Shown one piece after another: positions 9,230-18,619 of a stretch of DNA of 64,000 nucleotides (the first letter of the stretch is position 1; every line of letters begins with the position of its first letter). Position numbers and translations under genes: made by a program. The stretch covers positions 3,038,001 to 3,102,000 of the forward strand of contig NZ_JAYDCK010000003.1 of NCBI RefSeq assembly GCF_034555965.1, in the 5' to 3' direction. Source of the DNA: Aquicoccus sp. G2-2 (lineage in GTDB: Bacteria > Pseudomonadota > Alphaproteobacteria > Rhodobacterales > Rhodobacteraceae). A model generated the notes under the pieces. The model worked only from the letters and a program-made list of their open reading frames with translations, was not told where the DNA came from and ran no database searches.

Positions 9230-10153
9230 TCAACCCAGCGGCGTAATGCTCTTGCGGGCGCGGCCACGAACAAGGCCAAGGTGATGCTCACGCAAGATAA
9301 TCACCACCCCGGCCGAAATCACGACTGCCGCGCCGAGCAACATGGAGCCGGTCGGCACTTCATCGAAGAACATGTAACCGATTGCCAGCGCAAACAACAT
9401 CGACGCATAATCGAACGGCGCAACCACGCTGGCATCGGCAAACCGATAGGCCGAGGTAACCATGATCTGCGCAAACCCACCAAGAAATCCGGCAGTGATC
9501 AACAATCCCGCTTCGCTCCATGTGGGCACGACCCAGCCAAACGGCAGCGTAAGCAACGAAAACAATGTGGCGCTGAGTGAGAAGAAGAAAACGATTGCCG
9601 AGGTTTGTTCGGTTTGCACCAGTTTGCGGATATAGACCTGCGCCAGCGCGGCACAGCCCGCCCCGGCCAGTACGACAAGTGCGCCAAGCGATTCAGTTGC
9701 TTCGATATTGCCGCCGGTGAAGGCGCTGAGCCGTGGGGCAAGAACGATCAGCACGCCGCCAAGTCCGACAGCCACTGCACCAAGCCGAAAGAACCCCACG
9801 TTTTCGCCCAGAAACATCGCTGCGAACACCACGACAAGGATCGGCGCGGCATAGCTGATTGCGGTGACTTCGGGCAGCGGCAGCAGGCCCAGCCCGGCAA
9901 AGGAAAGCCCCATCGCCGTGGTGCCGACAAATCCGCGCCAGAAATGACCGATAGGGGAAGCAACCTTCAACCCGGTTCGAAGATCACCGCGCAGCATCAG
10001 CCAACCAAGTATGACAGGAATGGCAAACAGCGACCGGAAAAACACTGCTTCGCCCGGCGGCACATGTTCTGCCGCAGCTTTGATCAACGCTGACATGATC
10101 ACGAAAGTAATCACTGCGACGAGTTTGAAGGCGATCCCTTTCAGCGGAGACAT
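9230..10153 (-). CDS. DMT superfamily (EamA) permease
   Basis: Integral membrane protein of 307 residues with about ten hydrophobic helices in two EamA repeats. Typical stretches are FFRSLFAIPVILGWL, PEVTAISYAAPILVVVFAAMFLGE and its second-repeat counterpart ASVVAPFDYASMLFALAIGYMFFDE. Such proteins export or import small metabolites; the substrate cannot be read from sequence. The frame opens further upstream, but ATG at 10153 has AAAGGA at suitable spacing and begins the first helix. It is followed by the truncated kinase-like gene and is divergent from matB across 115 bp. Confidence 0.9.
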   Translation of the reverse strand: MSPLKGIAFKLVAVITFVIMSALIKAAAEHVPPGEAVFFRSLFAIPVILGWLMLRGDLRTGLKVASPIGHFWRGFVGTTAMGLSFAGLGLLPLPEVTAISYAAPILVVVFAAMFLGENVGFFRLGAVAVGLGGVLIVLAPRLSAFTGGNIEATESLGALVVLAGAGCAALAQVYIRKLVQTEQTSAIVFFFSLSATLFSLLTLPFGWVVPTWSEAGLLITAGFLGGFAQIMVTSAYRFADASVVAPFDYASMLFALAIGYMFFDEVPTGSMLLGAAVVISAGVVIILREHHLGLVRGRARKSITPLG

Positions 10154-10268
10154 GCCGGGCGGTCCTTTCGATTTACGAGGATAGTCGCCGCGTCTTTGGC
10201 GGCAATCAACCCTTGAAAAGACCTGTGATGCGCGGGAAACAAGAGATGAGCCATAAGGGAGCCGGGCC

Positions 10269-11771
10269 ATGTATGATCAGAACTATCTTGCGCACCGTCT
10301 TGCCCGGCATCTGCAGGCCGCGCGCGGCAAGGTGTTTGCGACGCGCCCCGGCATGTCGAATGTGAGCTACGGGGCATTGTTTGACGGGGCAGAGCAGATT
10401 GCCGCGCGGTTGATTGCAGCAGGGGTGCGCCCCGGTGATCGAGTCGCGGTGCAGGTGGAGAAAAGTATTCAGGCGGTGCAGCTTTATATCGGCACCGTGC
10501 TTGCCGGCGGGGTCTTCCTGCCGCTCAACACAGCCTATACTGCGGCAGAGCTGGAATATTTTCTTTCCGATGCAACGCCCGGTGTCGTGGTCTGCGATCC
10601 GGCGCGCGAGGCAGAAATCACGCCTCTGGCAAGCAATGCGAAGGTCTTTACGTTAAGCGGTGACGGGGTCGGAAGCCTGACCGAAAATTTGCCGGATTCG
10701 GCCAATTTAGAGCCTGTTTCGCGCGGCGCGGACGATCTTGCCGCTATCCTCTATACATCTGGCACCACCGGGCGTTCCAAGGGCGCGATGCTGAGCCATG
10801 CAAACCTTGCATCGAATTCTGAAACCCTGCGCGCCTATTGGCGCTTTACCGCAGACGATGTGTTGGTCCACGCATTGCCGATTTTTCATACTCACGGGCT
10901 TTTTGTGGCAACCAACGTATCGTTGTTTGCGGGGGCATCGGTTGTGTTCTTGCCGAAATTCCATGTTGATCCGGTGATTGAGGCACTGCCGCACGCCACC
11001 GCCCTGATGGGGGTGCCGACATTTTACACGCGCTTGCTCGATGATCCCCGGTTGAACCGGGAATCCGTCTCTAACATGCGGCTTTTCATATCCGGATCTG
11101 CACCGCTGCTTGTCGATACCCATGAGCAGTGGGAAGCGCGCACCGGGCACCGCATCCTAGAGCGCTATGGCATGACCGAGACAAACATGAACACATCCAA
11201 CCCCTATGAAGGGGAGCGCCGTGCCGGGACCGTGGGCTTCCCCCTGCCGGGGGTGGAATTGCGGATCATGGACGGCGGCAAAGAGGTGGAACCGGGCGGG
11301 ATTGGTACAATCGAAGTGCGTGGGCCGAATGTGTTCCAAGGCTATTGGAAGATGCCGGAAAAAACCGCCGAAGAGTTGCGTGAGGATGGCTGGTTCATCA
11401 CTGGCGATCTGGGGCAGCGCGACGCGGATGGCTATGTTTCCATCGTCGGACGGGGCAAGGATTTGATTATTTCGGGTGGATTCAACATTTACCCGAAGGA
11501 AATCGAGGCGCTGATCGACGATATTCCCGGTGTCTTGGAATCTGCGGTGATTGGTGTCCCGCACCCGGATTTCGGCGAAGCTGTCGTGGCGGTTGTGGTG
11601 AAGCAGAACGACGCGTTGACCGAGGCCGATATCAATGCCGTAACCACAGAGATGCTTGCCAACTTCAAACGCCCCAAACTTGTCACCTTTGCGGCGGAAC
11701 TTCCGCGCAACACAATGGGAAAAGTTCAAAAAAAGGCCCTGCGTGATGCTTTTCAAGCGAGTTTTAGCTGA
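10269..11771 (+). CDS. matB: malonyl-CoA synthetase (malonate--CoA ligase)
   Basis: Adenylate-forming enzyme that activates malonate (often also methylmalonate) to the CoA thioester with ATP. The 500-residue protein has the P-loop YTSGTTGRSKG at residues 162-172, the A5 motif YGMTETNMNTSNPYEGER near 300 that is characteristic of MatB, the hinge GRGKDLIISGGFNIYPKEIE, and the C-terminal catalytic Lys in RNTMGKVQKKAL. Malonate-specific placement rests on close agreement of these stretches with alphaproteobacterial MatB. No matA decarboxylase is visible next to it. The start follows AAGGGAGCC. Confidence 0.93.
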   Translation: MYDQNYLAHRLARHLQAARGKVFATRPGMSNVSYGALFDGAEQIAARLIAAGVRPGDRVAVQVEKSIQAVQLYIGTVLAGGVFLPLNTAYTAAELEYFLSDATPGVVVCDPAREAEITPLASNAKVFTLSGDGVGSLTENLPDSANLEPVSRGADDLAAILYTSGTTGRSKGAMLSHANLASNSETLRAYWRFTADDVLVHALPIFHTHGLFVATNVSLFAGASVVFLPKFHVDPVIEALPHATALMGVPTFYTRLLDDPRLNRESVSNMRLFISGSAPLLVDTHEQWEARTGHRILERYGMTETNMNTSNPYEGERRAGTVGFPLPGVELRIMDGGKEVEPGGIGTIEVRGPNVFQGYWKMPEKTAEELREDGWFITGDLGQRDADGYVSIVGRGKDLIISGGFNIYPKEIEALIDDIPGVLESAVIGVPHPDFGEAVVAVVVKQNDALTEADINAVTTEMLANFKRPKLVTFAAELPRNTMGKVQKKALRDAFQASFS

Positions 11772-11919
11772 GATTTCCGGCTGTTTTTCGGCGCTTTGCG
11801 CTAATTTCAGCTTACGGGAAGGATGCGGCATTCCGCCTCTTCATCTGCTGTCCGGTCGAACTTAGCTGTTCCTTCTAACCGCGAAGATAAGCACGCGGTC
11901 GTAAGTAAGGAGAAGCCAG

Positions 11920-12510
11920 ATGACGTTCAGAAAATTCACGTTCGCAGCGGCCACAACCGCCGCCACAGCTCTTGCCGCGCCGGCCTTTGCCGGATCTCCG
12001 GCGCCTGCCCCGGTCGATACCCCCGTCGCGGTGCCGGTGGCGCCACTCCCGGTCTCGGGCGACTGGACGGGCTTTTATGGCGGGCTTTCGCTTGGCTATG
12101 GAAGTGCCGATCTGTCCGGTGGCGGCGGCAACGATAGTGGTGCCGTTTATGGCCTGTCGGCAGGCTATGATTATGACATGGGCAACTGGGTTGTCGGTGC
12201 CGGGATTGATTACGACTGGGCCAACCTCAACCCCGGTGGGACCAGCATAGACAACTTTGCACGGCTGAAGCTGCGTGCGGGCTATGATCTTGGTCAGGGG
12301 CTCGCCTATGCCACCGCTGGCGGGGAGAGAGCCTACACCTCCTTGGGCGACGATACGGGCTGGGTTGCCGGTCTCGGTTACGAGCAAAAGATCACCGACC
12401 ATCTCAGTCTCGGTGGAGAGGTGCTCTACCATAAATATGAGGATTTCAACGGCTCCGGTGTGAATGTCGATGGCACCTCAATTGCGATCAAAACCAACTA
12501 TCGGTTCTGA
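11920..12510 (+). CDS. outer-membrane beta-barrel protein (OmpA/opacity-like)
   Basis: Small exported protein of 196 residues. A signal peptide ends at ALAAPAFAG, followed by a Pro/Val-rich linker and then alternating strands typical of an eight-stranded barrel (WTGFYGGLSLGYGSADL, YDYDMGNWVVGAGIDYDW, LRAGYDLGQGLAYATAGG). It ends in Phe (NYRF), the usual BAM recognition signal. GTAAGGAGAAG precedes the ATG. Function is structural or unknown. A terminator-like hairpin with a T-run follows. Confidence 0.9.
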   Translation: MTFRKFTFAAATTAATALAAPAFAGSPAPAPVDTPVAVPVAPLPVSGDWTGFYGGLSLGYGSADLSGGGGNDSGAVYGLSAGYDYDMGNWVVGAGIDYDWANLNPGGTSIDNFARLKLRAGYDLGQGLAYATAGGERAYTSLGDDTGWVAGLGYEQKITDHLSLGGEVLYHKYEDFNGSGVNVDGTSIAIKTNYRF

Positions 12511-12554
12511 GAGCGATTTCTCCGTGGGCGTTCTTCCCCAACGTCCGGGAGACT

Positions 12555-12587
12555 GGCGGTGGGCCCCTTGGTGGGCCTGCCGTTTTT
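12555..12587 (+). terminator. hairpin plus T5 after outer-membrane protein gene
   Basis: An imperfect GC-rich stem (GGCGG...GGGCCC / GGTGGGCCTGCC) is followed by GTTTTTC. It lies 45 bp after the barrel gene and just before the convergent petR end, so it may separate the two transcripts. Confidence 0.5.
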
Positions 12588-12593
12588 CTTTGC

Positions 12594-13298
12594 TCAGTCG
12601 GGGGCCAGCATGTAACCCGCGCCGCGCACGGTTTGCAGGTAGCGTGGCTGTTTCGGGTCGGCCTCGATCTTGCGGCGCAGGCGGGTGATCTGCACATCGA
12701 CCGCGCGTTCCTGCGCCTGCCCCCCATCGTCCCTGCCCAAATCTTCGACCAGCTTCATGCGGCTTACAGCCTCTCCGGGGCAGGTGGCGAAGATGCGCAT
12801 GAGTTGGCTTTCGGTGGCGGTCAAGCGGATCAACTCGTCGCCCTCCCAAAGCTCTCCGCGCTCGATCTCATAGCGGATCGGCCCCAGATGCAGCACTTTC
12901 GGGTGTGCCTGCTCAACGTGGAGTTCGGGCATCCGCCGCAGGATCGCATTGATCCTGAGCAGCAATTCCTTTGGCTCGAACGGTTTGGCAAGATAATCGT
13001 CTGCCCCGGCTTCAAGCCCGGCAATCCGATCACCGGTTTCGCCCTTTGCCGTAAGCAGAAGGATCGGCGTGGTCGACGTTTCGCGCAAGCTGCGGGTCAG
13101 GCTAAGCCCGGTTTCGCCGGGCATCATGATATCCAGCACGATGAGATCGAAGTCGAGCCCGCTCAATATGCGCCGTGCATGGCCTGCATCGCGCGCGCCG
13201 GTCACCAGAAAGCCATTCTTCTTCAGAAACTTCAGCAGCAGAAGGCGGATGCGTTCGTCGTCATCGACAATCAGAAGGTGCGGTTCAAAATCAGTCAT
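12594..13298 (-). CDS. petR: OmpR-family response regulator PetR
   Basis: Two-domain transcription regulator of 234 residues. The receiver domain has the acidic pocket VDDDE (residues 11-15), phosphorylation Asp56 in VLDIMMPGE and the Lys of AKPFEPKELL. The winged-helix domain contains RAVDVQITRLRRKIE and YLQTVRGAGYML. The sequence, and the pairing with a MarR-type gene whose stop overlaps this start (ATGA), match the PetP-PetR pair described in Rhodobacter capsulatus upstream of the cytochrome bc1 genes. Here no petABC lies nearby. No sensor kinase is adjacent, which is also true of the known pair. Confidence 0.9.
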   Translation of the reverse strand: MTDFEPHLLIVDDDERIRLLLLKFLKKNGFLVTGARDAGHARRILSGLDFDLIVLDIMMPGETGLSLTRSLRETSTTPILLLTAKGETGDRIAGLEAGADDYLAKPFEPKELLLRINAILRRMPELHVEQAHPKVLHLGPIRYEIERGELWEGDELIRLTATESQLMRIFATCPGEAVSRMKLVEDLGRDDGGQAQERAVDVQITRLRRKIEADPKQPRYLQTVRGAGYMLAPD

Positions 13299-13792
13299 GT
13301 TCCACCCTCGCGCAAGGCATAATACCGGCGGCGCATTTCGACATCCATCATTGCCTCAAGCACCGTGCGAAAGCCGTTGACCGCATCCGGCCCCGCCTCA
13401 CGAAAGGCGGCCCGCATCCGCGCCCGTTGCGCATTGGATAGCCGCTGTTCCAGTGCCGCGCCTTGCTCGGTAAGGAAGAGATTACGCTCGCGCCGGTCGG
13501 ATTTGCCGACCTTGCTTTCGACCAGGCCATCTTCGACCAAAGTGCGCAAGACACGATTGAGAGATTGTTTGGTTACACCGAGAATTTCCAGAAGATTGTT
13601 GACCGTGGTGCCCGGCGCGCGGGAAATGAAATGGATCGCCCTGTGATGCGCCCGGCCATAGGCCAGATCGGCAAGTATGCGGTCAGGATCGGCGGTAAAG
13701 CCGCGATAGGCAAAGAACATCGCCTCGGTCCCCTGACGAAGCTGTTCATCGGTCAGAAACAGGAGGCTTTCAGCACTTCCAATTTCGGCCAT
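13295..13792 (-). CDS. petP: MarR-family regulator PetP
   Basis: Winged-helix regulator of 165 residues. DNA-binding region: APGTTVNNLLEILGVTKQSLNRVLRTLVEDGLVE, followed by the wing KVGKSDRRERNLFLTEQG typical of MarR. A longer frame begins at 13813, but ATG at 13792 follows AGGAGGACC. It is the first gene of a two-gene unit with petR (4-bp overlap) and is divergent from ilvE across about 170 bp, so it could regulate that shared region. Assignment to PetP is by sequence likeness and gene pairing. Confidence 0.87.
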   Translation of the reverse strand: MAEIGSAESLLFLTDEQLRQGTEAMFFAYRGFTADPDRILADLAYGRAHHRAIHFISRAPGTTVNNLLEILGVTKQSLNRVLRTLVEDGLVESKVGKSDRRERNLFLTEQGAALEQRLSNAQRARMRAAFREAGPDAVNGFRTVLEAMMDVEMRRRYYALREGGT

Positions 13793-13964
13793 GTGCGAGG
13801 TCCTCCTGTTCACAAAACGCCTGATGTTTCGTTACAGTAAGTCAGCTTTGTTGACATTCCAAGGCGTGAATGGTAGCGAATCGCAGTTTTTGCGCAATTT
13901 TGTGTCCGAGACGGCCATATTTTGCGCAATAAATGACAAAACATCATCCCAAAGGAGCGGGAAA

Positions 13965-14831
13965 ATGACGGCCTATGATGATCGCGACGGCAAGATCTGG
14001 ATGGATGGCAAGCTGGTCGATTGGCGCGATGCCAACGTGCATATTCTTAGCCATGCGCTGCATTATGCGTCTTCGGTCTTTGAGGGAGAGCGTTGTTATG
14101 ACGGCAAGATTTTCCTCGGGCGCAAGCATTCCGAAAGGTTGCTGAACTCGGGCAATCTGCTTGATATGCCAATCCCCTATACCGCCGATCAGATTGATGC
14201 CGCAAAGCGGGCTGTGCTTGATGCCAATGGCTTTACCAATGCCTATGTGCGGGCCGTGGCGTGGCGCGGTGCGGGGGAAGACATGGGCGTGTCTGCTGCG
14301 CGCAACCCGGTGCGCATGGCCGTGACCGCGTGGGAGTGGGGCGATTATTATGGCGATGCCAAGATGAAGGGTGCCAAGCTTGACATGGCAAAGTGGAAGC
14401 GCCCCTCGCCCGAGACGATCCCGACATCGGCCAAGGCCGCCGGGCTTTACATGATCTGCACAATGTCCAAGCACGCCGCCGAAGCAAAGGGGTGCTCGGA
14501 TGCGATGTTTCTCGATTATCGTGGCTATGTGGCGGAAGCAACGGGCGCGAATATCTTCTTCGTGCGGGATGGCGAAGTGCATACGCCACTTCCCGATGCG
14601 ATCCTCAACGGGCTGACCCGGCAAACCGTGATCGGGATGCTGAATGAACGTCAGATCAAGGTCCACGAGCGCCATATAGAGCCAGCGGAACTGGACAGCA
14701 TGGAGCAGTGTTGGTTAACCGGCTCTGCCGCTGAAGTAACGCCAGTGGGTCAGATTGGAGATTGGAATTTCGAGGTTGGCGCGCTGACCAAGGAGATTTC
14801 GCAGGGGTATGAGAAGCTGGTGCGTGAATAG
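13965..14831 (+). CDS. ilvE: branched-chain amino-acid aminotransferase
   Basis: PLP enzyme of fold type IV that interconverts Val, Leu and Ile with their 2-oxo acids. At 288 residues it is of normal length. Visible motifs: GKIWMDGKLVDWRDANVHILSHALHY at the N terminus, FEGERCY, the PLP-lysine segment PTSAKAAGLY, and GYVAEATGANIFFVRDG. The frame is open from 13791, but ATG at 13965 follows AAAGGAGCGGG and starts the conserved region. It is divergent from petP-petR. Confidence 0.95.
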   Translation: MTAYDDRDGKIWMDGKLVDWRDANVHILSHALHYASSVFEGERCYDGKIFLGRKHSERLLNSGNLLDMPIPYTADQIDAAKRAVLDANGFTNAYVRAVAWRGAGEDMGVSAARNPVRMAVTAWEWGDYYGDAKMKGAKLDMAKWKRPSPETIPTSAKAAGLYMICTMSKHAAEAKGCSDAMFLDYRGYVAEATGANIFFVRDGEVHTPLPDAILNGLTRQTVIGMLNERQIKVHERHIEPAELDSMEQCWLTGSAAEVTPVGQIGDWNFEVGALTKEISQGYEKLVRE

Positions 14832-14845
14832 CCACTCCTCCGCCA

Positions 14846-16615
14846 TCAGCGAATGAGACGTGCAGTGCTCTGTTTGGGATAAAGCGGCGGCAGGGCGGAT
14901 TGCAACGCCACGCTGCTGGTATGCGCGCCTGCGTTCCGCGCGGCTGCCTCCACCTGCTTTAGTAATTCTGAACTGTCGAAATTTGTGCCGGGTTCAGGCG
15001 CATAGAGATGAGTTTCAAGTTGGTCAATCTCTGCCTTGAGTGCGGGGTAAACCGCCTCGACGTTGCCCAAACCGGCGGTATGGAGCCAGCTTTCCAAAGC
15101 GCGGTAAATGCCGTGTGCGTCGCCGGATTTGCAGGCGTCGCGCAAGGTTTGGAGAGCGGCGTTTTGTCGGGCTTTCGCGTTCGGGCCGGGCTGCGCCTTT
15201 GCGCTGGCGGTCGGGCGGCGGCGGGCAACATATAGCGCCAGCAGCAAAAGCAGACTTACCGCAATGAGGGCTGCGGCGATAATCTCGAATGCGGGAAGTT
15301 CATCATGGCCAAGGGAGGCTTTCGCTGGCGCAGGCTGTGTTGCAGCCGGGTGTTGCACTGTGACGGGTGGGGTGGCGTTGACGGGGGCAGGTGCAGCGCC
15401 TGACACGTGGATGGTTTGCGCCGGAATCGTTGCGGTGCGGGTCGCCTTTTTCGTCACGTCCCACCATTTCAGGCTAAGCGCGGGCAAGGTAATATCGCCG
15501 CCCTTGGTGGGCACCACGGAAACCACCGTTTCGCGCAGCGCCGCGGTGCCGTTATCAGTATCCACCGATCCGGTATCGTTGCGTTCGGGATAGATGCGCA
15601 CGCCATTGGTAGGCGGAACCGTTATCGTAGGTAATTGCTCGGGCGCGGCCCCCAGCGCGACGATGCGGATATGCCGCTCGACCGCTTCGCCGACCTTGAA
15701 GGTGGGGTTTGCCGGTTCCCATTCGGCGGTCAACGTAACCTTCTTGGCGGGCAGGAACCATTGGTTTTGCGCATCGGCAGGGGCAGCCTCGACATCGAGT
15801 TGAAGCGTGTTCGAGCGCACCTCGATCGGTTTGCCCTGAGCGAACATGCCGCCAAACGGCGCGCCGCCGAAGAAACCCGCGAACGGATCGTTGCCACCAA
15901 AAGCCGACCCGAAAGGCGAACGGCTGGTGGCTTCCTGCACCGTGCCCTGAAGCTTGAACGCCGGAAGCGTGAGGTGCCCGCTTTTCTTTGCGCGCAGCAT
16001 ATAATGCCGCTCGATCACCGAAACCGGCCTGCCGCCCTGACTGAGTTGGCTGTTTTCGTCCTTGCCGGTTTGGGTCATCACGAAATCGTCTGATTGCGGC
16101 TCGATCAAAGCCGCCTGTTGCAGCGGTTCACCGGCTTTGATCCGCACCGTTATCGGGATCTCCTCTTGCACATAAAGCGCGGTTTTGGGCGCTGAAACAG
16201 TCACTGATACACCTGAAACCGGGCTTGCCGACAAGGCAGAGGCATCAACCGCGTGGACAGTCAGCGCCGCCGATGTCTGCTGCCCGGCCGAGATAGGGGG
16301 CAGCCTGAGCGCCCCCTTGTGGCGCGGTGCCAGCGACACGATCCAGCTCATCGTGTCAGAGCGTTTGCCGTTCACGATGCTGGTTTGTGACGCGCGGGAT
16401 GTGGCGAGAATATCGAAATCCTTGTTAAGCGGCGAAAGGTCGGGCGGCGGCGCGCGCAGGTCATTGGTGGTTAGTGTGAGCTGAAAGCTGTCGCCCATGG
16501 CAACCTCATCAGTATTGACCTGTGCCTTCAGCCCGGCGGCGCTTGCGGCAAGCGGCAGAGCGGCAAGCAGCAAGGTGATGAGGCCGAGGATTCGAAGAAA
16601 CGGGAAACGGATCAC
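14846..16615 (-). CDS. batD: BatD-like oxygen-tolerance membrane protein
   Basis: Last gene of the Bat operon. A signal peptide (LLLAALPLAASAAG) precedes repeated beta-rich domains typical of BatD (GDSFQLTLTTND, GERVERHIRIVALG-like stretch, TVSVVPTKGGDITLPAL). A single membrane helix (about residues 445-465) is followed by a cytoplasmic tail. The start is GTG at 16615, supported by AAGGAG eight bases upstream; no ATG fits. The gene follows the BatB/C gene by 12 bp. Family role: periplasmic part of a membrane complex with MoxR and VWA proteins, linked to envelope stress or aerotolerance; the exact function is unsettled. Confidence 0.88.
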   Translation of the reverse strand: MIRFPFLRILGLITLLLAALPLAASAAGLKAQVNTDEVAMGDSFQLTLTTNDLRAPPPDLSPLNKDFDILATSRASQTSIVNGKRSDTMSWIVSLAPRHKGALRLPPISAGQQTSAALTVHAVDASALSASPVSGVSVTVSAPKTALYVQEEIPITVRIKAGEPLQQAALIEPQSDDFVMTQTGKDENSQLSQGGRPVSVIERHYMLRAKKSGHLTLPAFKLQGTVQEATSRSPFGSAFGGNDPFAGFFGGAPFGGMFAQGKPIEVRSNTLQLDVEAAPADAQNQWFLPAKKVTLTAEWEPANPTFKVGEAVERHIRIVALGAAPEQLPTITVPPTNGVRIYPERNDTGSVDTDNGTAALRETVVSVVPTKGGDITLPALSLKWWDVTKKATRTATIPAQTIHVSGAAPAPVNATPPVTVQHPAATQPAPAKASLGHDELPAFEIIAAALIAVSLLLLLALYVARRRPTASAKAQPGPNAKARQNAALQTLRDACKSGDAHGIYRALESWLHTAGLGNVEAVYPALKAEIDQLETHLYAPEPGTNFDSSELLKQVEAAARNAGAHTSSVALQSALPPLYPKQSTARLIR

Positions 16616-16627
16616 TTTGCTTGCTCC

Positions 16628-18619
16628 TTAATTGCCGCCATTGGCGCGGCGCTGGGCGTAATATTGGCGGATACGGGCGCGCAAAAGGCCGCTTGGGTCA
16701 TCCGGCACCCTGCGCAATTGTTGCTGGGCATTCTGGTCAAGCTTGCTGTGCGCCGGGCCATTTGATTTGGCCTGCGGCTTGCTTTTGGGTTTCTCGCCAT
16801 TGCCGGACAGCGCCCGGTCGAGTAGGCCGGAGAGGCCGGACTCTTCGGGGTGTTTTTGTGCCTGTGCCCGTGTTTGGGCCCGTGTTTGAGCCTGTTGCTG
16901 TTGTCCATGCTGACCGCTTCGGGCTTGCTTCTCGGCTTTCGTTGTCGTGTCATCCTGTGCCTGTTGGGGGCGCGGTGTCGCTTTCGCCTGTTTCTGGCCC
17001 TGCTTCGCCCCGCCGCTGCCTTGCGCCTGCTTTGCGGATTGCTTTTGCGCCCCGCTCTGGGCGTTTTGCTGGCCCTGCTTGCCGCCCTGCTGGCCCTCCT
17101 GTGGTTGCTTTTGGGCCTGCCCATCTTGCTTGCCCTTGGACGGCTGCCCGCCTTGGCCTTTCTGCGGCTTTTGGTTCTGCTTGCCTTGCCCGCCCTTGGA
17201 CTGTTTCTGCTGCTCCTTTTGTTGCTCCAAGAGCTTCTTCACCAGATCGCGGTTGAATGTCGTGTCTTCATCGCCGGGCGCTTTGGCAAGGGCTTCATCA
17301 TAGGCTTTTAGCGCCTCTTTCAGCTTGCCTTGGCGGGCCAATGCGTTGCCGAGATTATAGGCCGCAGCGGGCGCGTTCGTGGTCGAAAAATCCTGTGCGG
17401 CTGCGGCGTAATCACCCTTGCGATAGGCGGCGGAACCGCGCCAGCCCGGTGTTTCGAACGCTTTCACGGCCTTGTCATATGCGCCTGCGTTGAACGCTTT
17501 CTGGCCCTGTTGGTTGGGCGTCTGCCAAAGATCCTGCCATGCCCCGGCGGCGGCCTTGGTCGGCGGCATTCCAAAGCCCATGGCGACCATTGCCAGTGCG
17601 AACAGCAACCCGCGCCGGAACGCAAGCGGGGCAAGCAGCACCGGAATGATCAGCAGGAGATACCCGATGTCCTGCCATCTGTCGGCCTTGATATCCTGTT
17701 TACGCCCGGCGGCGTGAAGCGCGGATTTCGCAGACGGCATCAGTCGGTTAAGGTCGCCGTCGCCAGCCGTGATAGTGGCGAAATGGCCGCCGCCTGCTGC
17801 CGCAATCGCGCGTAGTACATCAGGGTCGAACCCGGCTTTCATTACCTTGCCGCCCCGGTCAGTAATTGCCTGCCCTGATGCGGTTTGCAGCGTGCCGCCT
17901 TCCTTGGTGCCCACGCCAAGCACCTCAACGCGATAACCCGCTTTTTCAGCCGCGCGCGCGGCGGTACGGGATTGCCCCGGATCGGCCCCGGCATTGTCGG
18001 CAATAAGCACGATCCGGCCTTCCGGTGCGCCCGCCTCTTTCAGCAACTGTTGGGATTGCGCGATGGCCAGATCGGGGCGATTGCCCAGCACCGGCATCAG
18101 GTTGGCCGAAAGCTCGGGCAGCATCGCTTTGATCACGCTGGCATCATTGGTCAGCGGTGCGGCGGTGAAAGCTGTGTCCGAGAAGATCACCAACCCGACA
18201 TCATCGTCCTTTGAGCGCGCCAGAATATCGCGCAGCTTGTGAACCGCGCGGGTCAGCCGCGAGGGGGTGATATCGGTGGTGTTCATGGACTGCGCGAGGC
18301 TGAGCGCGATGACGGTTGGGGAACCGCTCTCATAGGTGGGTGTGGGGATTTGCCGCCATGTCGGCCCGGCAAGGCCAAGGATGGCGGCACAAAGCGCCAC
18401 GCCCAGAGTAGCAGCCAAGGCGCGGCTGTGATTTGAAGCGGTGCCGTGCTGTGTCAGGTGCCCCAAGAGGTGCGGATCGACAAACCGTGCCCAGGCTTCC
18501 GCCCCGGCGTTGGCCCCCTGCCGTAGCGCGAACGCCACGATCAACGCGACGGGAATGAGCGCCAGCAACCATATGGGGCGCAAGAAATGGAAATGCACGG
18601 GCAGGAAACTGGCAATCAT
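16628..18619 (-). CDS. BatB/BatC fusion: VWA domain plus TPR protein
   Basis: A 663-residue membrane protein joining two Bat functions. Residues 1-90 hold two helices, ~100-290 a VWA domain, ~315-350 two further helices, ~360-460 TPR repeats (NLGNALARQGKLKEALKAYDEALAKAPGD). Residues ~470-620 are a long low-complexity tract rich in Gln, Lys and Gly. The metal site DxSxS is degenerate: the aligned stretch is SLAQS at 107-111, with Ser for the first Asp and Ala for the first Ser. AGGAG precedes the ATG, which overlaps the BatA stop codon (ATGA). Metal binding is unlikely; scaffolding is more plausible. Confidence 0.9.
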   Translation of the reverse strand: MIASFLPVHFHFLRPIWLLALIPVALIVAFALRQGANAGAEAWARFVDPHLLGHLTQHGTASNHSRALAATLGVALCAAILGLAGPTWRQIPTPTYESGSPTVIALSLAQSMNTTDITPSRLTRAVHKLRDILARSKDDDVGLVIFSDTAFTAAPLTNDASVIKAMLPELSANLMPVLGNRPDLAIAQSQQLLKEAGAPEGRIVLIADNAGADPGQSRTAARAAEKAGYRVEVLGVGTKEGGTLQTASGQAITDRGGKVMKAGFDPDVLRAIAAAGGGHFATITAGDGDLNRLMPSAKSALHAAGRKQDIKADRWQDIGYLLLIIPVLLAPLAFRRGLLFALAMVAMGFGMPPTKAAAGAWQDLWQTPNQQGQKAFNAGAYDKAVKAFETPGWRGSAAYRKGDYAAAAQDFSTTNAPAAAYNLGNALARQGKLKEALKAYDEALAKAPGDEDTTFNRDLVKKLLEQQKEQQKQSKGGQGKQNQKPQKGQGGQPSKGKQDGQAQKQPQEGQQGGKQGQQNAQSGAQKQSAKQAQGSGGAKQGQKQAKATPRPQQAQDDTTTKAEKQARSGQHGQQQQAQTRAQTRAQAQKHPEESGLSGLLDRALSGNGEKPKSKPQAKSNGPAHSKLDQNAQQQLRRVPDDPSGLLRARIRQYYAQRRANGGN

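Noticed and set aside
16850..17311. Leu/Cys-rich hydrophobic frames opposite the Gln/Lys-rich tract of the Bat protein
   Set aside because: Their apparent membrane-protein look is produced by the complement of CAG/AAG/GGC-type codons.
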